DNA of 64,000 nt from Pseudomonas sp. SCB32. GTDB taxonomy: Bacteria; Pseudomonadota; Gammaproteobacteria; Pseudomonadales; Pseudomonadaceae. Position 1 is the first letter of the stretch. Each line of letters opens with the position of its first letter. Under the pieces are notes generated by a model. It was not told where the DNA came from and did no database searches. It was given only the letters and a program-made list of their open reading frames with translations. The stretch spans positions 2,170,001 to 2,234,000 of the forward strand of contig NZ_CP045118.1 of assembly GCF_009189165.1 (NCBI RefSeq), in the 5' to 3' direction. Of the stretch, positions 37,209 through 46,208 are shown in pieces. The position numbers and the translations under genes were made by a program.

Positions 37209-38123
37209 TCAGAGACTGTCCGGATCACCCACGAACATGGTGATGCGCGAGCGCAGCCAGCGTTCGGCCGGGTCGTTGTCCTGGGCACCGCGCCAGACCA
37301 TCGACAGGTCGGCCAGGCGGGTAGGGAAGGGCGGTTCGTCCGCGCGCACGCCGCCGCTGGCGGTCAGCGCCGCCGCCACGTACTCAGGGACCGTCGCGAG
37401 GATGTCGGTGCCAGCCAGCAGCTGCGCGAGGCCGACGAACTGCGGCACCGCCAGCACCACCTGGCGCTTGCGGTCCATCTCGGCAAGGGTCTGGTCGACG
37501 AAGCCGTCCAGGTCGCCGGCATAGGACACCAGCGCGTGCGGGCGCGCGCAATAATCGTCGAGGGTCAGGGCGCCGGGGATCGAGTCGGCGCGCAGCACCC
37601 GCCAGGTGCTGCGGCGCAGGGTCTTGCGCTTGGCGTTGGCCGGCAGCTCGTCGGTGTAGCTCACGCCCACGGAGATTTCCCCGGACGACAGCAGCTGCGG
37701 CATCAGCAGGTAGTTGGCGCGGCGCACCACCAGGGTGATACCCGGCGCTTCGGAGCGGAGGCGGCGCAGCAGTGGTGGCAGCAGGCCGAACTCCACGTCA
37801 TCGGACAGGCCGATGCGGAACACCGCCTTGCTGGTGGCCGGATCGAAGTCGGCGGCGCGGCTCAGGGCGGTGGAGATGGAGTCCAGCGCCGGGGAGAGGT
37901 GGCCGAAGATTTCCTGAGCCCGCGCGGTGGGCTCCATGCTGCGCCCGGTGCGGACGAACAGCGGGTCGTCGAACAGACTGCGCAGGCGCGCCAGGGCCGC
38001 GCTGATCGCCGGCTGGCCGAGGAACAGCTTCTCGGCCGCGCGGGTCACGCTGCGCTCGTGCATCAGCGTCTCGAAAACGATCAACAGGTTGAGGTCAACC
38101 TTGCGGAGGTCGTTGCGGTTCAT
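37209..38123 (-). CDS. mexT: LysR-family activator MexT
   Basis: A 304-residue LysR regulator, transcriptional activator of mexEF-oprN and mexS in P. aeruginosa. The N-terminus MNRNDLRKVDLNLLIVFETLMHERSV leads into the HTH (RAAEKLFLGQPAISAALARLR), with a C-terminal effector domain. The length equals the active 304-residue form. The GGCCAGC-type repeat whose duplication inactivates mexT in some PAO1 lines is present once here (38012-38019 on the plus strand), so the frame is intact. It is divergent from mexS and upstream of mexE. Confidence 0.93.
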   Translation of the reverse strand: MNRNDLRKVDLNLLIVFETLMHERSVTRAAEKLFLGQPAISAALARLRSLFDDPLFVRTGRSMEPTARAQEIFGHLSPALDSISTALSRAADFDPATSKAVFRIGLSDDVEFGLLPPLLRRLRSEAPGITLVVRRANYLLMPQLLSSGEISVGVSYTDELPANAKRKTLRRSTWRVLRADSIPGALTLDDYCARPHALVSYAGDLDGFVDQTLAEMDRKRQVVLAVPQFVGLAQLLAGTDILATVPEYVAAALTASGGVRADEPPFPTRLADLSMVWRGAQDNDPAERWLRSRITMFVGDPDSL

Positions 38124-38437
38124 GGGGACTCCCTGACGATGGGGGAAAAGTGAAGCCCGACGCGACCTGCGTCAAGTCTGACAGATAAGTCCTTGATCAA
38201 TTTCCACTTTTTTATCGAGAATCGTACACCGCTCCTGTACTCCCGATCGAGCCGCAATAACGCCCGGCGTGCCCAGGCAACCCCCCGTCGCAGAGCATCC
38301 GGGCCTCGCCGGGCCAGCGTTGGCGCCGGTGCTGAATCATCGCTGTTTATGTCAATTATCAACGGTGAACGGTGGTATCGCCCCCAAAGCCCGGATAGAG
38401 TCCGTGGCTATAGATACATTAAAAGGCGAGGTATGTG
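38124..38437. promoter_or_regulatory. mexT-mexS divergent promoter region
   Basis: 314 bp without a gene. The AT-rich stretch near 38190-38225 (ATCAATTTCCACTTTTTTATC) is on the mexT side. On the mexS side ATCATCGCTG and TTATCAACGGTGAAC (38336-38371) are partial matches to MexT-type ATC half-sites, and TATAGAT (38410) could be a -10 for mexS. No match is strong enough to assign a box. Confidence 0.4.
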
Positions 38438-39457
38438 ATGTCCCGCATGATCCGTTTCCACCAGTTCGGTGACGCCTCGGTCCTGAAGATCGAGGACCTG
38501 CCGACCCCGCAACCGGGGCCGGGTGAAGTGCTGATCCGTACCCAGGCACTGGGCGTCAGTTGGCGCGACGTGCTCTGGCGGCAGAACCTCGCCCCGGATC
38601 AGGCCAAGCTGCCAGCGGGCATCGGTTATGAACTCTCCGGCATCGTCGAGGCCGTGGGCGAAGGGGTCGATGACCTCGAACCCGGTACCCCGGTGGCCAG
38701 CTTCCCGGCCAACTCGCCGAACCAGTACCCGGCCTGGGGCGACCACGTCGTCCTGCCGCGCACGTCACTGACGCGCTACCCCGAGGTGCTGAGCCCGGTC
38801 GAGGCCTCCGTGCATTACACCGGCCTGCTGTATTCCTACTTTGCGCTGGTGGAACTGGCGCAGATCAAGCCCGGCCAGCGCGTGCTGATCACCGAGGCCG
38901 GTCACTGCCTGGCGCCGCAAGCCGTGCAACTGGCCAAGGCACTCGGCGCCCAGGTGATCGCCACCACCAGCCACGAGGAGAGCCGTGCCTTCCTCAAGGG
39001 CCTGGGTGCGGACAAGATCATTTACACCGAGGAACAGGACCTGGTGCTGGAAGTCGAGCGCTTCACCAAGGGCGAAGGCGTGGAGATCGTCCTCGACCAG
39101 TGCGCCGGCCCGCAGATGAAGCTGCTGGGAGACGTGGCCGCGCCGCGCGGCAAGCTGATCCTCTACGGCATCAACGGTGGCAACGACGCAGCCTTCCCGG
39201 CCTGTGCCGCGTTCAAGAAGCACCTGCAGTTCTATCGTCACTGCGTACTGGACTTCACTGGCCAGCCGGAAATCGGCCTGACCCGCAACGACGACGCCGT
39301 GCAGCGCGCGCTGACCGCGATCAACCAGATGACCGCCGACCAGTTGCTCAAGCCGAGCATCGACCGGGTGTTCGACTTCGCCCAGTACCGCGACGCCAAC
39401 TACTACATGGAAACCTGCCCGGGCGGTGGCCGTGTGGTGATGAAGATGCCGGAGTGA
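38438..39457 (+). CDS. mexS: MDR-family oxidoreductase MexS
   Basis: A 339-residue medium-chain dehydrogenase/reductase of the quinone oxidoreductase type. In P. aeruginosa, loss of MexS leads to MexT-dependent induction of MexEF-OprN, probably because toxic electrophiles accumulate. The N-terminal GroES-like part has PGPGEVLIRTQALGVSWRD. The nucleotide-binding turn reads TEAGHCLAPQA instead of a classic GxGxxG. A GTG at 38435 and an ATG at 38450 are alternative starts. The gene is divergent from mexT and followed by a strong terminator. Confidence 0.93.
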   Translation: MSRMIRFHQFGDASVLKIEDLPTPQPGPGEVLIRTQALGVSWRDVLWRQNLAPDQAKLPAGIGYELSGIVEAVGEGVDDLEPGTPVASFPANSPNQYPAWGDHVVLPRTSLTRYPEVLSPVEASVHYTGLLYSYFALVELAQIKPGQRVLITEAGHCLAPQAVQLAKALGAQVIATTSHEESRAFLKGLGADKIIYTEEQDLVLEVERFTKGEGVEIVLDQCAGPQMKLLGDVAAPRGKLILYGINGGNDAAFPACAAFKKHLQFYRHCVLDFTGQPEIGLTRNDDAVQRALTAINQMTADQLLKPSIDRVFDFAQYRDANYYMETCPGGGRVVMKMPE

Positions 39458-39482
39458 TCCGTCATCGGTAGCTGAAAAAAAG

Positions 39483-39506
39483 GCCACTCTTCGGAGTGGC
39501 TTTTTT
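39483..39506 (+). terminator. Rho-independent terminator of mexS
   Basis: GCCACTC-TTCG-GAGTGGC followed by TTTTTT and preceded by AAAAAAAGG, 25 bases after the stop. The UUCG tetraloop and A/T tracts on both sides make it strong and possibly bidirectional. Confidence 0.92.
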
Positions 39507-39549
39507 GTGCCTGTTGTTCCGGCATGAGGGCCGACGGGCTTGCGCCCGT

Positions 39550-39711
39550 GATCGCGGATAAGGTCCGCTCCTACGACAACCCGTCGGCGCTGAAGCGGCT
39601 CTACTAGGGCAACTGCCTTTTTGCGTCCTTGTAGGATGGCGTAGAGCGAAGCGAAACCCATCAATACCGTGCACCGACAGCATGGGTATCGCTTCGCTCC
39701 ACCCATCCTAC
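39550..39711. repeat. REP half-element plus 81-bp inverted repeat
   Basis: A reversed REP half (GCGGATAAGGTCCGCTCCTAC, 39554-39574) is followed at 39631-39711 by GTAGGATGGCGTAGAGCGAAGCG ending in CGCTTCGCTCCACCCATCCTAC, a long imperfect hairpin. The same GTAGGATGGCGTAGAGCG block occurs in the middle of both composite repeats (about 2281-2311 and 29606-29638). There is no gene in 39458-39782. Confidence 0.75.
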
Positions 39712-39782
39712 GGGCAGCGGCAACACAAGGCCTGACGCACGATTCCTGTGGGGCACGCCTCATGCCCTGCTGATCATCCTGT

Positions 39783-40130
39783 CTACACGCTCTTGCCGTC
39801 GTACTCCCGAACCTTCAGCCCACTCACATCCACCTCCGGCAGGCAACGCACGTTGATTGCGGCGATCGGGGTGCCGTCGGGCATCGCCCCGTACGCCAGC
39901 GGCGCACAACCACAGGTAGGGCAGAACTGGTGCTTGATCCGGTGGGTATTGAAGGTATAGGTACTCATGGCACTTTCCGGCGTGGTCAGGCGCAGCTTGT
40001 CCCGCGGCACGAACCACAGCAGCGAGCCGCGCCGGCTGCAGATCGAACAGTTGCACTGGGTGACTTCGCCGATCTCGCCTTCCACCTCGAAGGCAATGCC
40101 GCCGCAATGGCAGCTTCCGTGATACAGCAT
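39783..40130 (-). CDS. GFA family zinc protein
   Basis: A 115-residue protein of the glutathione-dependent formaldehyde-activating (GFA/CENP-V) fold. Zinc-binding cysteines appear as C7/C9 (GSCHCGG), C26/C28/C31 (CNCSIC) and C70/C73/C75 (CPTCGC), the full set expected for two zinc sites. Most members are not proven to act on formaldehyde, so S-hydroxymethylglutathione synthase activity is not assured. It is single-gene and cytosolic, and divergent from the small lipoprotein gene. Confidence 0.9.
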   Translation of the reverse strand: MLYHGSCHCGGIAFEVEGEIGEVTQCNCSICSRRGSLLWFVPRDKLRLTTPESAMSTYTFNTHRIKHQFCPTCGCAPLAYGAMPDGTPIAAINVRCLPEVDVSGLKVREYDGKSV

Positions 40131-40232
40131 GGTCGTGCTCCTACGTTGCGTGGACGAACAGGCAGTGTAGTCCGGCGCAAGCGGCGAGGGCCGACTAAGC
40201 TGGAAGTCGCATGCACAACCAAGGAGGTCGTC

Positions 40233-40511
40233 ATGAAGGCACTTTACGCTGTACTCGCCGCCAGCCTGTTGCTGGCCGGCTGCTCGGGTTCCTCGGTCAA
40301 TCGCGAAAGCTGCGCCACCGAACTGAACGCGGCCTGGAAGGAGCTGGATCTGGCCAAGGCCGAGGGCTTCGCCGGCACCGTCAGCTACTCCAAGGCATTC
40401 ACCCTGATCACCGCCGCCAAGACCGAGCAGCAGGTTGAGTCTTACGAAGGCTGCCTCGACAAGGCCAGCAAGGCCCGTTACTACATCAAGGAGTCGCGCG
40501 CCGGACGTTAG
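40233..40511 (+). CDS. Small lipoprotein, 92 aa
   Basis: The signal peptide MKALYAVLAASLLLAGC has a clear lipobox (LLAGCSGSS). The mature part is helical and charged, with two more cysteines (ESCATEL, YEGCLDK) that may form a disulfide. The ATG follows AAGGAGG. The stop codon TAG (40509-40511) overlaps the left end of the MITE-like element, so the present C-terminus may have been set by insertion. The family is a Pseudomonas hypothetical lipoprotein and no function is known to me. Confidence 0.85.
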   Translation: MKALYAVLAASLLLAGCSGSSVNRESCATELNAAWKELDLAKAEGFAGTVSYSKAFTLITAAKTEQQVESYEGCLDKASKARYYIKESRAGR

Positions 40512-40652
40512 GTTCTGTACGGAAAGTGTCTCCGCATCGGTGATGCTTCGTTAAAAATCGGTTCGGACTGCTCATTAACGGCATGTTAACTCCGCGCCCT
40601 CACCGATTTTTGCCTCGCCTGACCTTCGCTCGACGACTTTCGTACAGAACCT
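40510..40652. mobile_element. MITE-like element with IS-type terminal inverted repeats
   Basis: 143 bp bounded by AGGTTCTGTACGGAAAGT and ACTTTCGTACAGAACCT, which are complementary except for one extra G. Internally AAAAATCGGT (40553-40562) and ACCGATTTTT (40602-40611) form a second perfect inverted repeat. There is no coding capacity. The ends resemble those I recall for Pseudomonas IS5-type elements. A target duplication is not obvious. The left end overlaps the stop codon of the lipoprotein gene. Confidence 0.75.
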
Positions 40653-40740
40653 CGCGCTGTTGTGCCTGGAGGCTCTGGCGCGGGCATAATCGCCGGGCGG
40701 ACGGACGCACCGATCCGTCCGGCAGTCAGGGGAACCTCGC

Positions 40741-41349
40741 ATGCAACTCGATTTCACCATCCTCGCGCCCGCCGACGCCTACCGTTGGCTGGCCTCCACC
40801 GTCACCCCGCGTCCGATCGCCTGGGTCTCCACGCTGTCCGCCGAGGGCAAGAGCAACCTCGCGCCGTTCAGCTTCTTCCAGGTCATCAGCGACGAGCCGC
40901 CGACCCTGATGGTCAACACCAGCGTGCGTGACGACGGCAGCGTGAAGGACACCCTGCGCAACGTTCGCGAAACCGGCGAGCTGGTCATCCACCTGGTCAG
41001 TGCCGCCCAGGCCGAGGCGATGAACGCCACCGCCGCCTGGCTGCCCCACGGCGTCAGCGAGATCGAGCATGCCGGCATCGCTATTGTGTCCAGCGAGCGC
41101 GTGGCGGCGCCGCGCGTGGTCGGCGCGCCGGTGGCCTTCGAGTGCCAGCTGGCCGAGATCATTCCCTATCCGGCGGACAACCCCAGCGCCTACCTGATCT
41201 TTGCCCGGGTGCTGCTGGCGCACGTCGACGACAAGGTGATGCGCGACGAGCGCCATGTCGATCCGGCGAAGCTGGACCTGGTGGGGCGCCTGGGGGGAAC
41301 CCAGTACAGCTACACCCGCGACACCTTCAGCATGATCCGCCCCAAGTAG
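40741..41349 (+). CDS. Flavin reductase family protein (FMN-binding split barrel)
   Basis: A 202-residue flavoprotein of the FlaRed domain family. The N-terminal TPRPIAWVSTLSAEGKSNLAPFSFFQV is the family's flavin-binding signature, and the FVxxDEPP-type block appears as VISDEPPTLMVN. Such proteins reduce or bind FMN and often serve as partners of monooxygenases. No partner is adjacent. It sits 88 bp downstream of the MITE-like element. An upstream promoter inside the element's right end is possible. Confidence 0.88.
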   Translation: MQLDFTILAPADAYRWLASTVTPRPIAWVSTLSAEGKSNLAPFSFFQVISDEPPTLMVNTSVRDDGSVKDTLRNVRETGELVIHLVSAAQAEAMNATAAWLPHGVSEIEHAGIAIVSSERVAAPRVVGAPVAFECQLAEIIPYPADNPSAYLIFARVLLAHVDDKVMRDERHVDPAKLDLVGRLGGTQYSYTRDTFSMIRPK

Positions 41350-41362
41350 ACCCGCTCCAGGC

Positions 41363-41737
41363 TCAGGCGAACTCCAGCACCAGGCCCAGGTGCCAGCGGT
41401 TGCCGCTGAGCCTCGCCGCGTCCAGCCGTTCGCCCAGGGCGAACAGCTCCTGCAGCAGGGCGGGGCGGTTGGTGAACTCCTGCTCCCGACCCTGGCACAG
41501 GCCGACAATGGTGTGTGCCAGGCGCCGGCCAATGGCGGCGTCGAACCAGCAGGAGAGCAACTCGCCCTTGGTTTCGTCGCATTCGAAGGGGCAGAGGAAG
41601 TGCGCAACAGGCGGCAGCTTCCATTGTTTCAGCAAGGGGTCGATCCGTTGCTGCTCGCGGTACAGCTCCGGCAGTTGCAGCTCGACGGGGAATCCGGCGA
41701 TCGGGCGCTGCAGGACCAGTCGATAGTGGGCATGCAT
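41363..41737 (-). CDS. Conserved hypothetical protein, 124 aa
   Basis: A soluble protein starting MHAHYRLVLQRPIAGF, with GAGGTG six bases before the ATG (an in-frame ATG six codons earlier is less likely). It has three cysteines (FLCPFECDE, LLSCWF, GLCQGR), Leu/Arg-rich helices and the ending HLGLVLEFA. No signal peptide or membrane helix is present. It is convergent with the flavin reductase gene. I do not recognise the family. Confidence 0.65.
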   Translation of the reverse strand: MHAHYRLVLQRPIAGFPVELQLPELYREQQRIDPLLKQWKLPPVAHFLCPFECDETKGELLSCWFDAAIGRRLAHTIVGLCQGREQEFTNRPALLQELFALGERLDAARLSGNRWHLGLVLEFA

Positions 41738-42004
41738 TCGCGCACCTCGGGTCAAAGAAGAGGTGTCGGAATTTGCCCCGTGGCCCTATGACGGCGCTGT
41801 CGGCATCGTCTGCGAATTGGGTCTGAAATCTCCTGTCAGTGTTCTGGATGCGACCTGCACGTATCTGCCAGCAGCATCGCGGTGCCATCACCGTCCCGGA
41901 CTCTATCCAGCGTCAAACGGCGCTCCTAATGTTCCCCGGAAAAATGACGACAACGAACAGGAGACCTTCGCACCGAAGGATCGCCTGCATGCGGGGGAGA
42001 TGCC

Positions 42005-43960
42005 ATGGTTGCGCTCGTGCAACGACGTCTGGCCGATATGGGAACGGCGAAGAAACTGGCCATCGGATTTGGCCTGGTGCTGTTGTTGACGGCGCTGGTG
42101 GCGGCCATCGGCGTCGCCTCGCTGCGTTCGATCTCCCAGCGCTTCGAGCTGCTCAATGATCTGTCGGCGATCAACCGCTCCGTTCTGGAGATGCGTCTGC
42201 GCGAGAAGGACTTCGTGCTCGATGGCAACCCTGCCGCTGCGCAAGACCTGCGCAAGCTCGCCGCGCAGTTGGGCGAGAGGGTTGCGCGGCTCAAGGCGCT
42301 GCCCGAACAGGCGGCGACCATGACGCAGGTGGAGCAGGGCATCGCGGACTACCTGGCCGCCTTCGACCGCTTCGAGCAGTCCAGCAAGAGCCGGCGCCTG
42401 TCGCTGGATGCCGCGAGCTGGTCGGTGAGCGGCGCCTCCAACAGCCTGGACATCCTGCAATCGAGCCTCGCCGACGACGGCGCCTACGAGTTGAAGGAGT
42501 CCCAGGGGCAGAAAGGTGAGGCGCTGCTGCAGCAGGCCGGCCAGGTCAGCCAGTTGTCGCGCCTGGTGTTGCAGGGGCTCAACGAAGCCCGCTCGCGCCT
42601 GGAGGCGGGCGGCGAAGACAAGCCGGCGGATGGCCGCATCAAGTCCGCCGCCGAGGCACTGGAACTTTCCAGCAAACTGCAGACGAGCATCACCGATCCG
42701 ACCTATGTCTCGGTGCTCAAGGATGTGGTCACCAACATCAACGCCTTCGTCGAGAAGCTCGACGAATACACCGCCGCCCTGCAGCAGGAAAAGCAGGTGC
42801 ACGCGCAGATGCGTGAGCGCTCGGAGCAGGTCATGCAGCGGGTGGATGACGCCTACGCCGCGCAGCAATCGGCTATGCTCGCCGGGCTGCGCACCAACAC
42901 CGGGCTGATCCTCGGTTCGGCGGCGCTGGCGCTGCTGGTGGGGGCGTTGGCAGCGCTGCTGATCACCTTGATGATCGTGCGCCCATTGCGCCAGGTGATC
43001 GGCATGGCCAGCCGCATCGCGGAGGGTGACCTGAGCGCCAGTATCGAGGTGCGGCGCAAGGATGAAGTGGGGCAACTGATGCTGGCCGTGGCGAGCATGG
43101 CTGACAGCCTGCGCGGCATCGTCAGCCGCCTGCGTGACGGCGTCGGGCAGATCACCGCATCGGCGCAGGCGTTGTCCGGCGTTACCGAGCGCACTCAGCT
43201 CGGGGTGAACACGCAGAAGGCCGAGACCGACCAGGTCGCCACCGCGATGAACCAGATGGCCGCCACTGTCCACGACGTGGCGCGCAATGCCGAAGAGGCC
43301 GCCAGCTCCGCCGAGCAGGCCGACGGCAAGGTGGCCAGCGGGCAGGAAGTAGTGCGCCAGACCCTCGGTCGCATCGAGCAGCTGGCCGACGCGGTGCGTA
43401 CCGCCACCCAGAGCATCGAGCAGCTCGGCCGCGAGAGCCAGAACATCGGCAGCGTGCTCGACGTGATCAAGAGCGTTGCCGAGCAGACCAACCTGCTGGC
43501 CCTCAACGCCGCCATCGAGGCCGCGCGGGCAGGGGAGCAGGGGCGAGGTTTCGCCGTGGTCGCCGATGAGGTGCGGGCGCTGGCGCGGCGCACCCAGCAA
43601 TCCACGTCCGAGATCGAAAGCCTGATCTCAGCCCTGCAGAGCGACGCCGCCACCTCGGTGCAACGCATGCAGCGTAGCCATGCGCTGGTGGAAATGACCG
43701 TGGGCGATGCGGTGCAGACCGAAGCGGCGCTGGGCACCATCGCCTCGGCGGTGGCGGTGATCCACCAGATGAACCAGCAGATCGCCGCCGCGTCCGAACA
43801 GCAGAGCGCGGTGGCCGAGGAAATCAGCCGCAGCGTCACCAGCATCCGTGGCATTGCCGACGAGTCGGCTCAGGCCATGGAATCCACCGCTTCGTCCAGC
43901 GTCGAGCTGGCGCAGCTCAGCCGTGAGCTACAGGGGCTGGTCGGGCAGTTTCGGTTGTAA
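42005..43960 (+). CDS. Methyl-accepting chemotaxis protein (HBM-like sensor)
   Basis: A 651-residue chemoreceptor. TM1 is about residues 17-38. An all-helical periplasmic ligand domain of ~260 residues follows, a size that fits the helical bimodular (HBM) type known to sense organic acids in Pseudomonas. TM2 is about 301-325, then comes a HAMP domain ([19 protein letters not shown]) and the cytoplasmic hairpin with the conserved tip [26 protein letters not shown] precedes the ATG. There is no C-terminal CheR pentapeptide. The 3' end overlaps the SulP gene by 33 bp. Confidence 0.92.
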   Translation: MVALVQRRLADMGTAKKLAIGFGLVLLLTALVAAIGVASLRSISQRFELLNDLSAINRSVLEMRLREKDFVLDGNPAAAQDLRKLAAQLGERVARLKALPEQAATMTQVEQGIADYLAAFDRFEQSSKSRRLSLDAASWSVSGASNSLDILQSSLADDGAYELKESQGQKGEALLQQAGQVSQLSRLVLQGLNEARSRLEAGGEDKPADGRIKSAAEALELSSKLQTSITDPTYVSVLKDVVTNINAFVEKLDEYTAALQQEKQVHAQMRERSEQVMQRVDDAYAAQQSAMLAGLRTNTGLILGSAALALLVGALAALLITLMIVRPLRQVIGMASRIAEGDLSASIEVRRKDEVGQLMLAVASMADSLRGIVSRLRDGVGQITASAQALSGVTERTQLGVNTQKAETDQVATAMNQMAATVHDVARNAEEAASSAEQADGKVASGQEVVRQTLGRIEQLADAVRTATQSIEQLGRESQNIGSVLDVIKSVAEQTNLLALNAAIEAARAGEQGRGFAVVADEVRALARRTQQSTSEIESLISALQSDAATSVQRMQRSHALVEMTVGDAVQTEAALGTIASAVAVIHQMNQQIAAASEQQSAVAEEISRSVTSIRGIADESAQAMESTASSSVELAQLSRELQGLVGQFRL

Positions 43961-45664
43961 GTGCTGCTCCCAGGTGTTCTGCGCCTTGCGCTGCCGGTGC
44001 CAGCGCTTGTAGGCGTTGACCCCGGCGCGCACCGAGCTGAACACCAGCGGCGGCTTCACTTCGCCCAGCGCGCCGGAGCGCACGAGCATCGCCAGCGTCT
44101 CGCCGGTGACCCGCGCGAGGGACAGGTGCACGCCCTGGGCATTGAGCGTCTGCTGCACTTCGCGCAGGGTCGTCAGGCCACTGATGTCCAGGTTGAGGAT
44201 GCCCTCGGCGTTGAGCAGCACCGCACGCGGCTGGTGCGCCTCGGCCACCACTTCCAGCAGGCGCTGCTTGAAGTAGTCGGCATTGAAGAACAGCAGCGGC
44301 GCATCGAAGCGATAGATCACCAGGCCCGGCAGGGTATGGGCGTTGGGGTACTGCTCCACCTCCACCTGGCCGTCGATGCCGTGCACCCAGCCCATCACCG
44401 CGTCGTGCGGGCGATAGGTGAGATAGAGCAGGCGCAGCAGGGCAAGCATGATGGCGACGAAGATGCCCGGCAGCACGCCGACACTGAGTACGCCCACGGT
44501 GGTCAGCACGCACAGGGCGAGCTCGAACCGGCTCAGGTCCCAGAAGCCGCGCAGGGCCTTGAAGTCGATCAGGCCCCAGCCCGCCATCAGCAGCACCGCA
44601 CCCAGCGCCGGCACCGGCACCCAGCCCAGCGGTTTGCTGAACAGCAGCAGGATCAGGCCGATCACCAGGGCGGCGACCACCCCGACCATCTGGCTCTTGC
44701 CGCCGACCATGTCGTTCACCGCGGTGCGCGAGTCTGCGCCGCTGATCACGAAGCCCTGGGATATCCCGGCACCGATATTGGCTATGCCCAGCGCCATGAA
44801 CTCATGGTTGGCGTCGATGCTGTAGCCGTGGCGGGCGGCGAAGCTGCGCGCGGTGAGCATGGCGCTGCAGAAGCTGATGATGGTGATACCCATGGCATCG
44901 CGGAACAGGCTGCCCATCTCCTCGATGCTGGTGTGCGGCAGGGTCAGCGTAGGCAGGCCCTGGGGCACTTCGCCGAGCAGCTTGATGCCGTACTGGTCGA
45001 GCCCCAGCAGCGCCGCCGCCAGGGTGGCGAACAGCACGCCGACCAGGGCACCGGGGATCTTCGGATAGACACGCGGCAGGGTGATCATCAGCAGCAGCGT
45101 GGCGCTGCCCAGGGCCAGCGTTGGCAGGTGGGTGGCCTCAAGGTTGCGCAGCAGCGCGATCAGGCCGCGCAGAAAGCCGCTGGTCTCGCTGTGGTAGCCC
45201 AGCAGCTTGCCGAGCTGGCCGGCGATCAGGCTCAGGCCGATGCCGTTGAGATAGCCCACCAGCGTGGGCCGCGAAAGGAAGCTGGCGACGAACCCGGCGC
45301 GGGCGAAACCGGCGGCGATGGACAGCGCGCCGACCATCACCGCGACGATCATCGACAGCTGCAGCAGACGTTGCGGATCGCCGGCCGCCAGCGGCGTGAT
45401 GGCCGCGGCGACCATGGCGGCGGTGGCGGCGTCCGGGCCGACCATCAACTGCCGCGAACTGCCCACCAGGGCGTAGATCAGCATCGGCAGGATGCAGGCA
45501 TAAAGCCCGACCTGGGCGGGGAAGCCGATCATCTGCGCATAGGCAATGGCGGTGGGAATCTGCACCGCGGCGACCGACAGGCCAGCCTGGACATCGCGGC
45601 TCAGCCAGTCACGGCGATAGTGCAACAGGCTGTTCAGACCGGGCAGCCAGCGAGCGAGGGGCAT
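43928..45664 (-). CDS. SulP family anion transporter with STAS domain
   Basis: A 578-residue inner-membrane SLC26/SulP transporter. It has about 12-14 transmembrane spans ([22 protein letters not shown] at the N-terminus, the family signature) and a C-terminal cytosolic STAS domain, where [15 protein letters not shown] matches the conserved loop. Substrates in this family are sulfate, bicarbonate, chloride or dicarboxylates. None can be chosen from the sequence. The start MPLARWLPG at 45664 has AAGGAAG upstream and is preferred over one nine codons earlier. Confidence 0.92.
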   Translation of the reverse strand: MPLARWLPGLNSLLHYRRDWLSRDVQAGLSVAAVQIPTAIAYAQMIGFPAQVGLYACILPMLIYALVGSSRQLMVGPDAATAAMVAAAITPLAAGDPQRLLQLSMIVAVMVGALSIAAGFARAGFVASFLSRPTLVGYLNGIGLSLIAGQLGKLLGYHSETSGFLRGLIALLRNLEATHLPTLALGSATLLLMITLPRVYPKIPGALVGVLFATLAAALLGLDQYGIKLLGEVPQGLPTLTLPHTSIEEMGSLFRDAMGITIISFCSAMLTARSFAARHGYSIDANHEFMALGIANIGAGISQGFVISGADSRTAVNDMVGGKSQMVGVVAALVIGLILLLFSKPLGWVPVPALGAVLLMAGWGLIDFKALRGFWDLSRFELALCVLTTVGVLSVGVLPGIFVAIMLALLRLLYLTYRPHDAVMGWVHGIDGQVEVEQYPNAHTLPGLVIYRFDAPLLFFNADYFKQRLLEVVAEAHQPRAVLLNAEGILNLDISGLTTLREVQQTLNAQGVHLSLARVTGETLAMLVRSGALGEVKPPLVFSSVRAGVNAYKRWHRQRKAQNTWEQHLQPKLPDQPL

Positions 45665-45780
45665 CGGTGAATCTTCCTTGGGGACGACCAAGGGGCAAGC
45701 TTAGATGGATTGAGGCCTCGAGGCTTGTCGAAAATCAGTGAGATGGGGGGCGAAGGCTGCGAGTGAGGGGAGGTCATGAT

Positions 45781-46198
45781 TGTAGGAGCGAGCTTGCTCG
45801 CGAACCGTCCAGCGCCGTAGGGCATACGGTTGTATGCCGATACACCTTAAGAGCGGTGTGGGTACGGCGGGCTCCCGTAGGAGCGGATCTTATCCGTGAT
45901 CCGGCCGCCAGGCCGGCCACAACGGCTGTCCCGGCTTCGCCGGGATTTCGCGGAGAAGCTCCGCTCTTGCATTGCTTTTTGGATCCCCGCGTTCGCGGGG
46001 AAGACGATTGCGGAGAGCGGTGCATGACATCGTCACTCCCGCGAACGCGGGAGCCCAAAATACAGTCGCTTCTAAGGGAGCAGGTCGGCGCGGGGTCTGG
46101 ATAGCTTTTCGTAGGAGCGGACTCTGTCCGCGATCAGTCTGGGCGCTCACGCCAAGGTATCGGCAGAGCGCGGTTCGCGAGCAAGCTCGCTCCTACAA
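45781..46198. repeat. REP cluster with CCCGCG(T/A)TCGCGGG hairpins
   Basis: REP half-elements lie at 45781 (GTAGGAGCGAGCTTGCTCGCG), 45877, 46111 and, reversed, 46173-46198. Between them (45974-46060) CCCCGCGTTCGCGGGG and CTCCCGCGAACGCGGGAG face each other around GTGCATGACATCG. Related blocks lie at 56028-56210 and 61493-61696. There is no gene in 45665-46208. Confidence 0.75.
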
Positions 46199-46208
46199 GG
46201 GCTCGGCG

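Noticed and set aside
45781..46198. Possible CRISPR array
   Set aside because: Repeats are irregularly spaced, inverted and differ in type; they are REP and hairpin elements with no cas genes.
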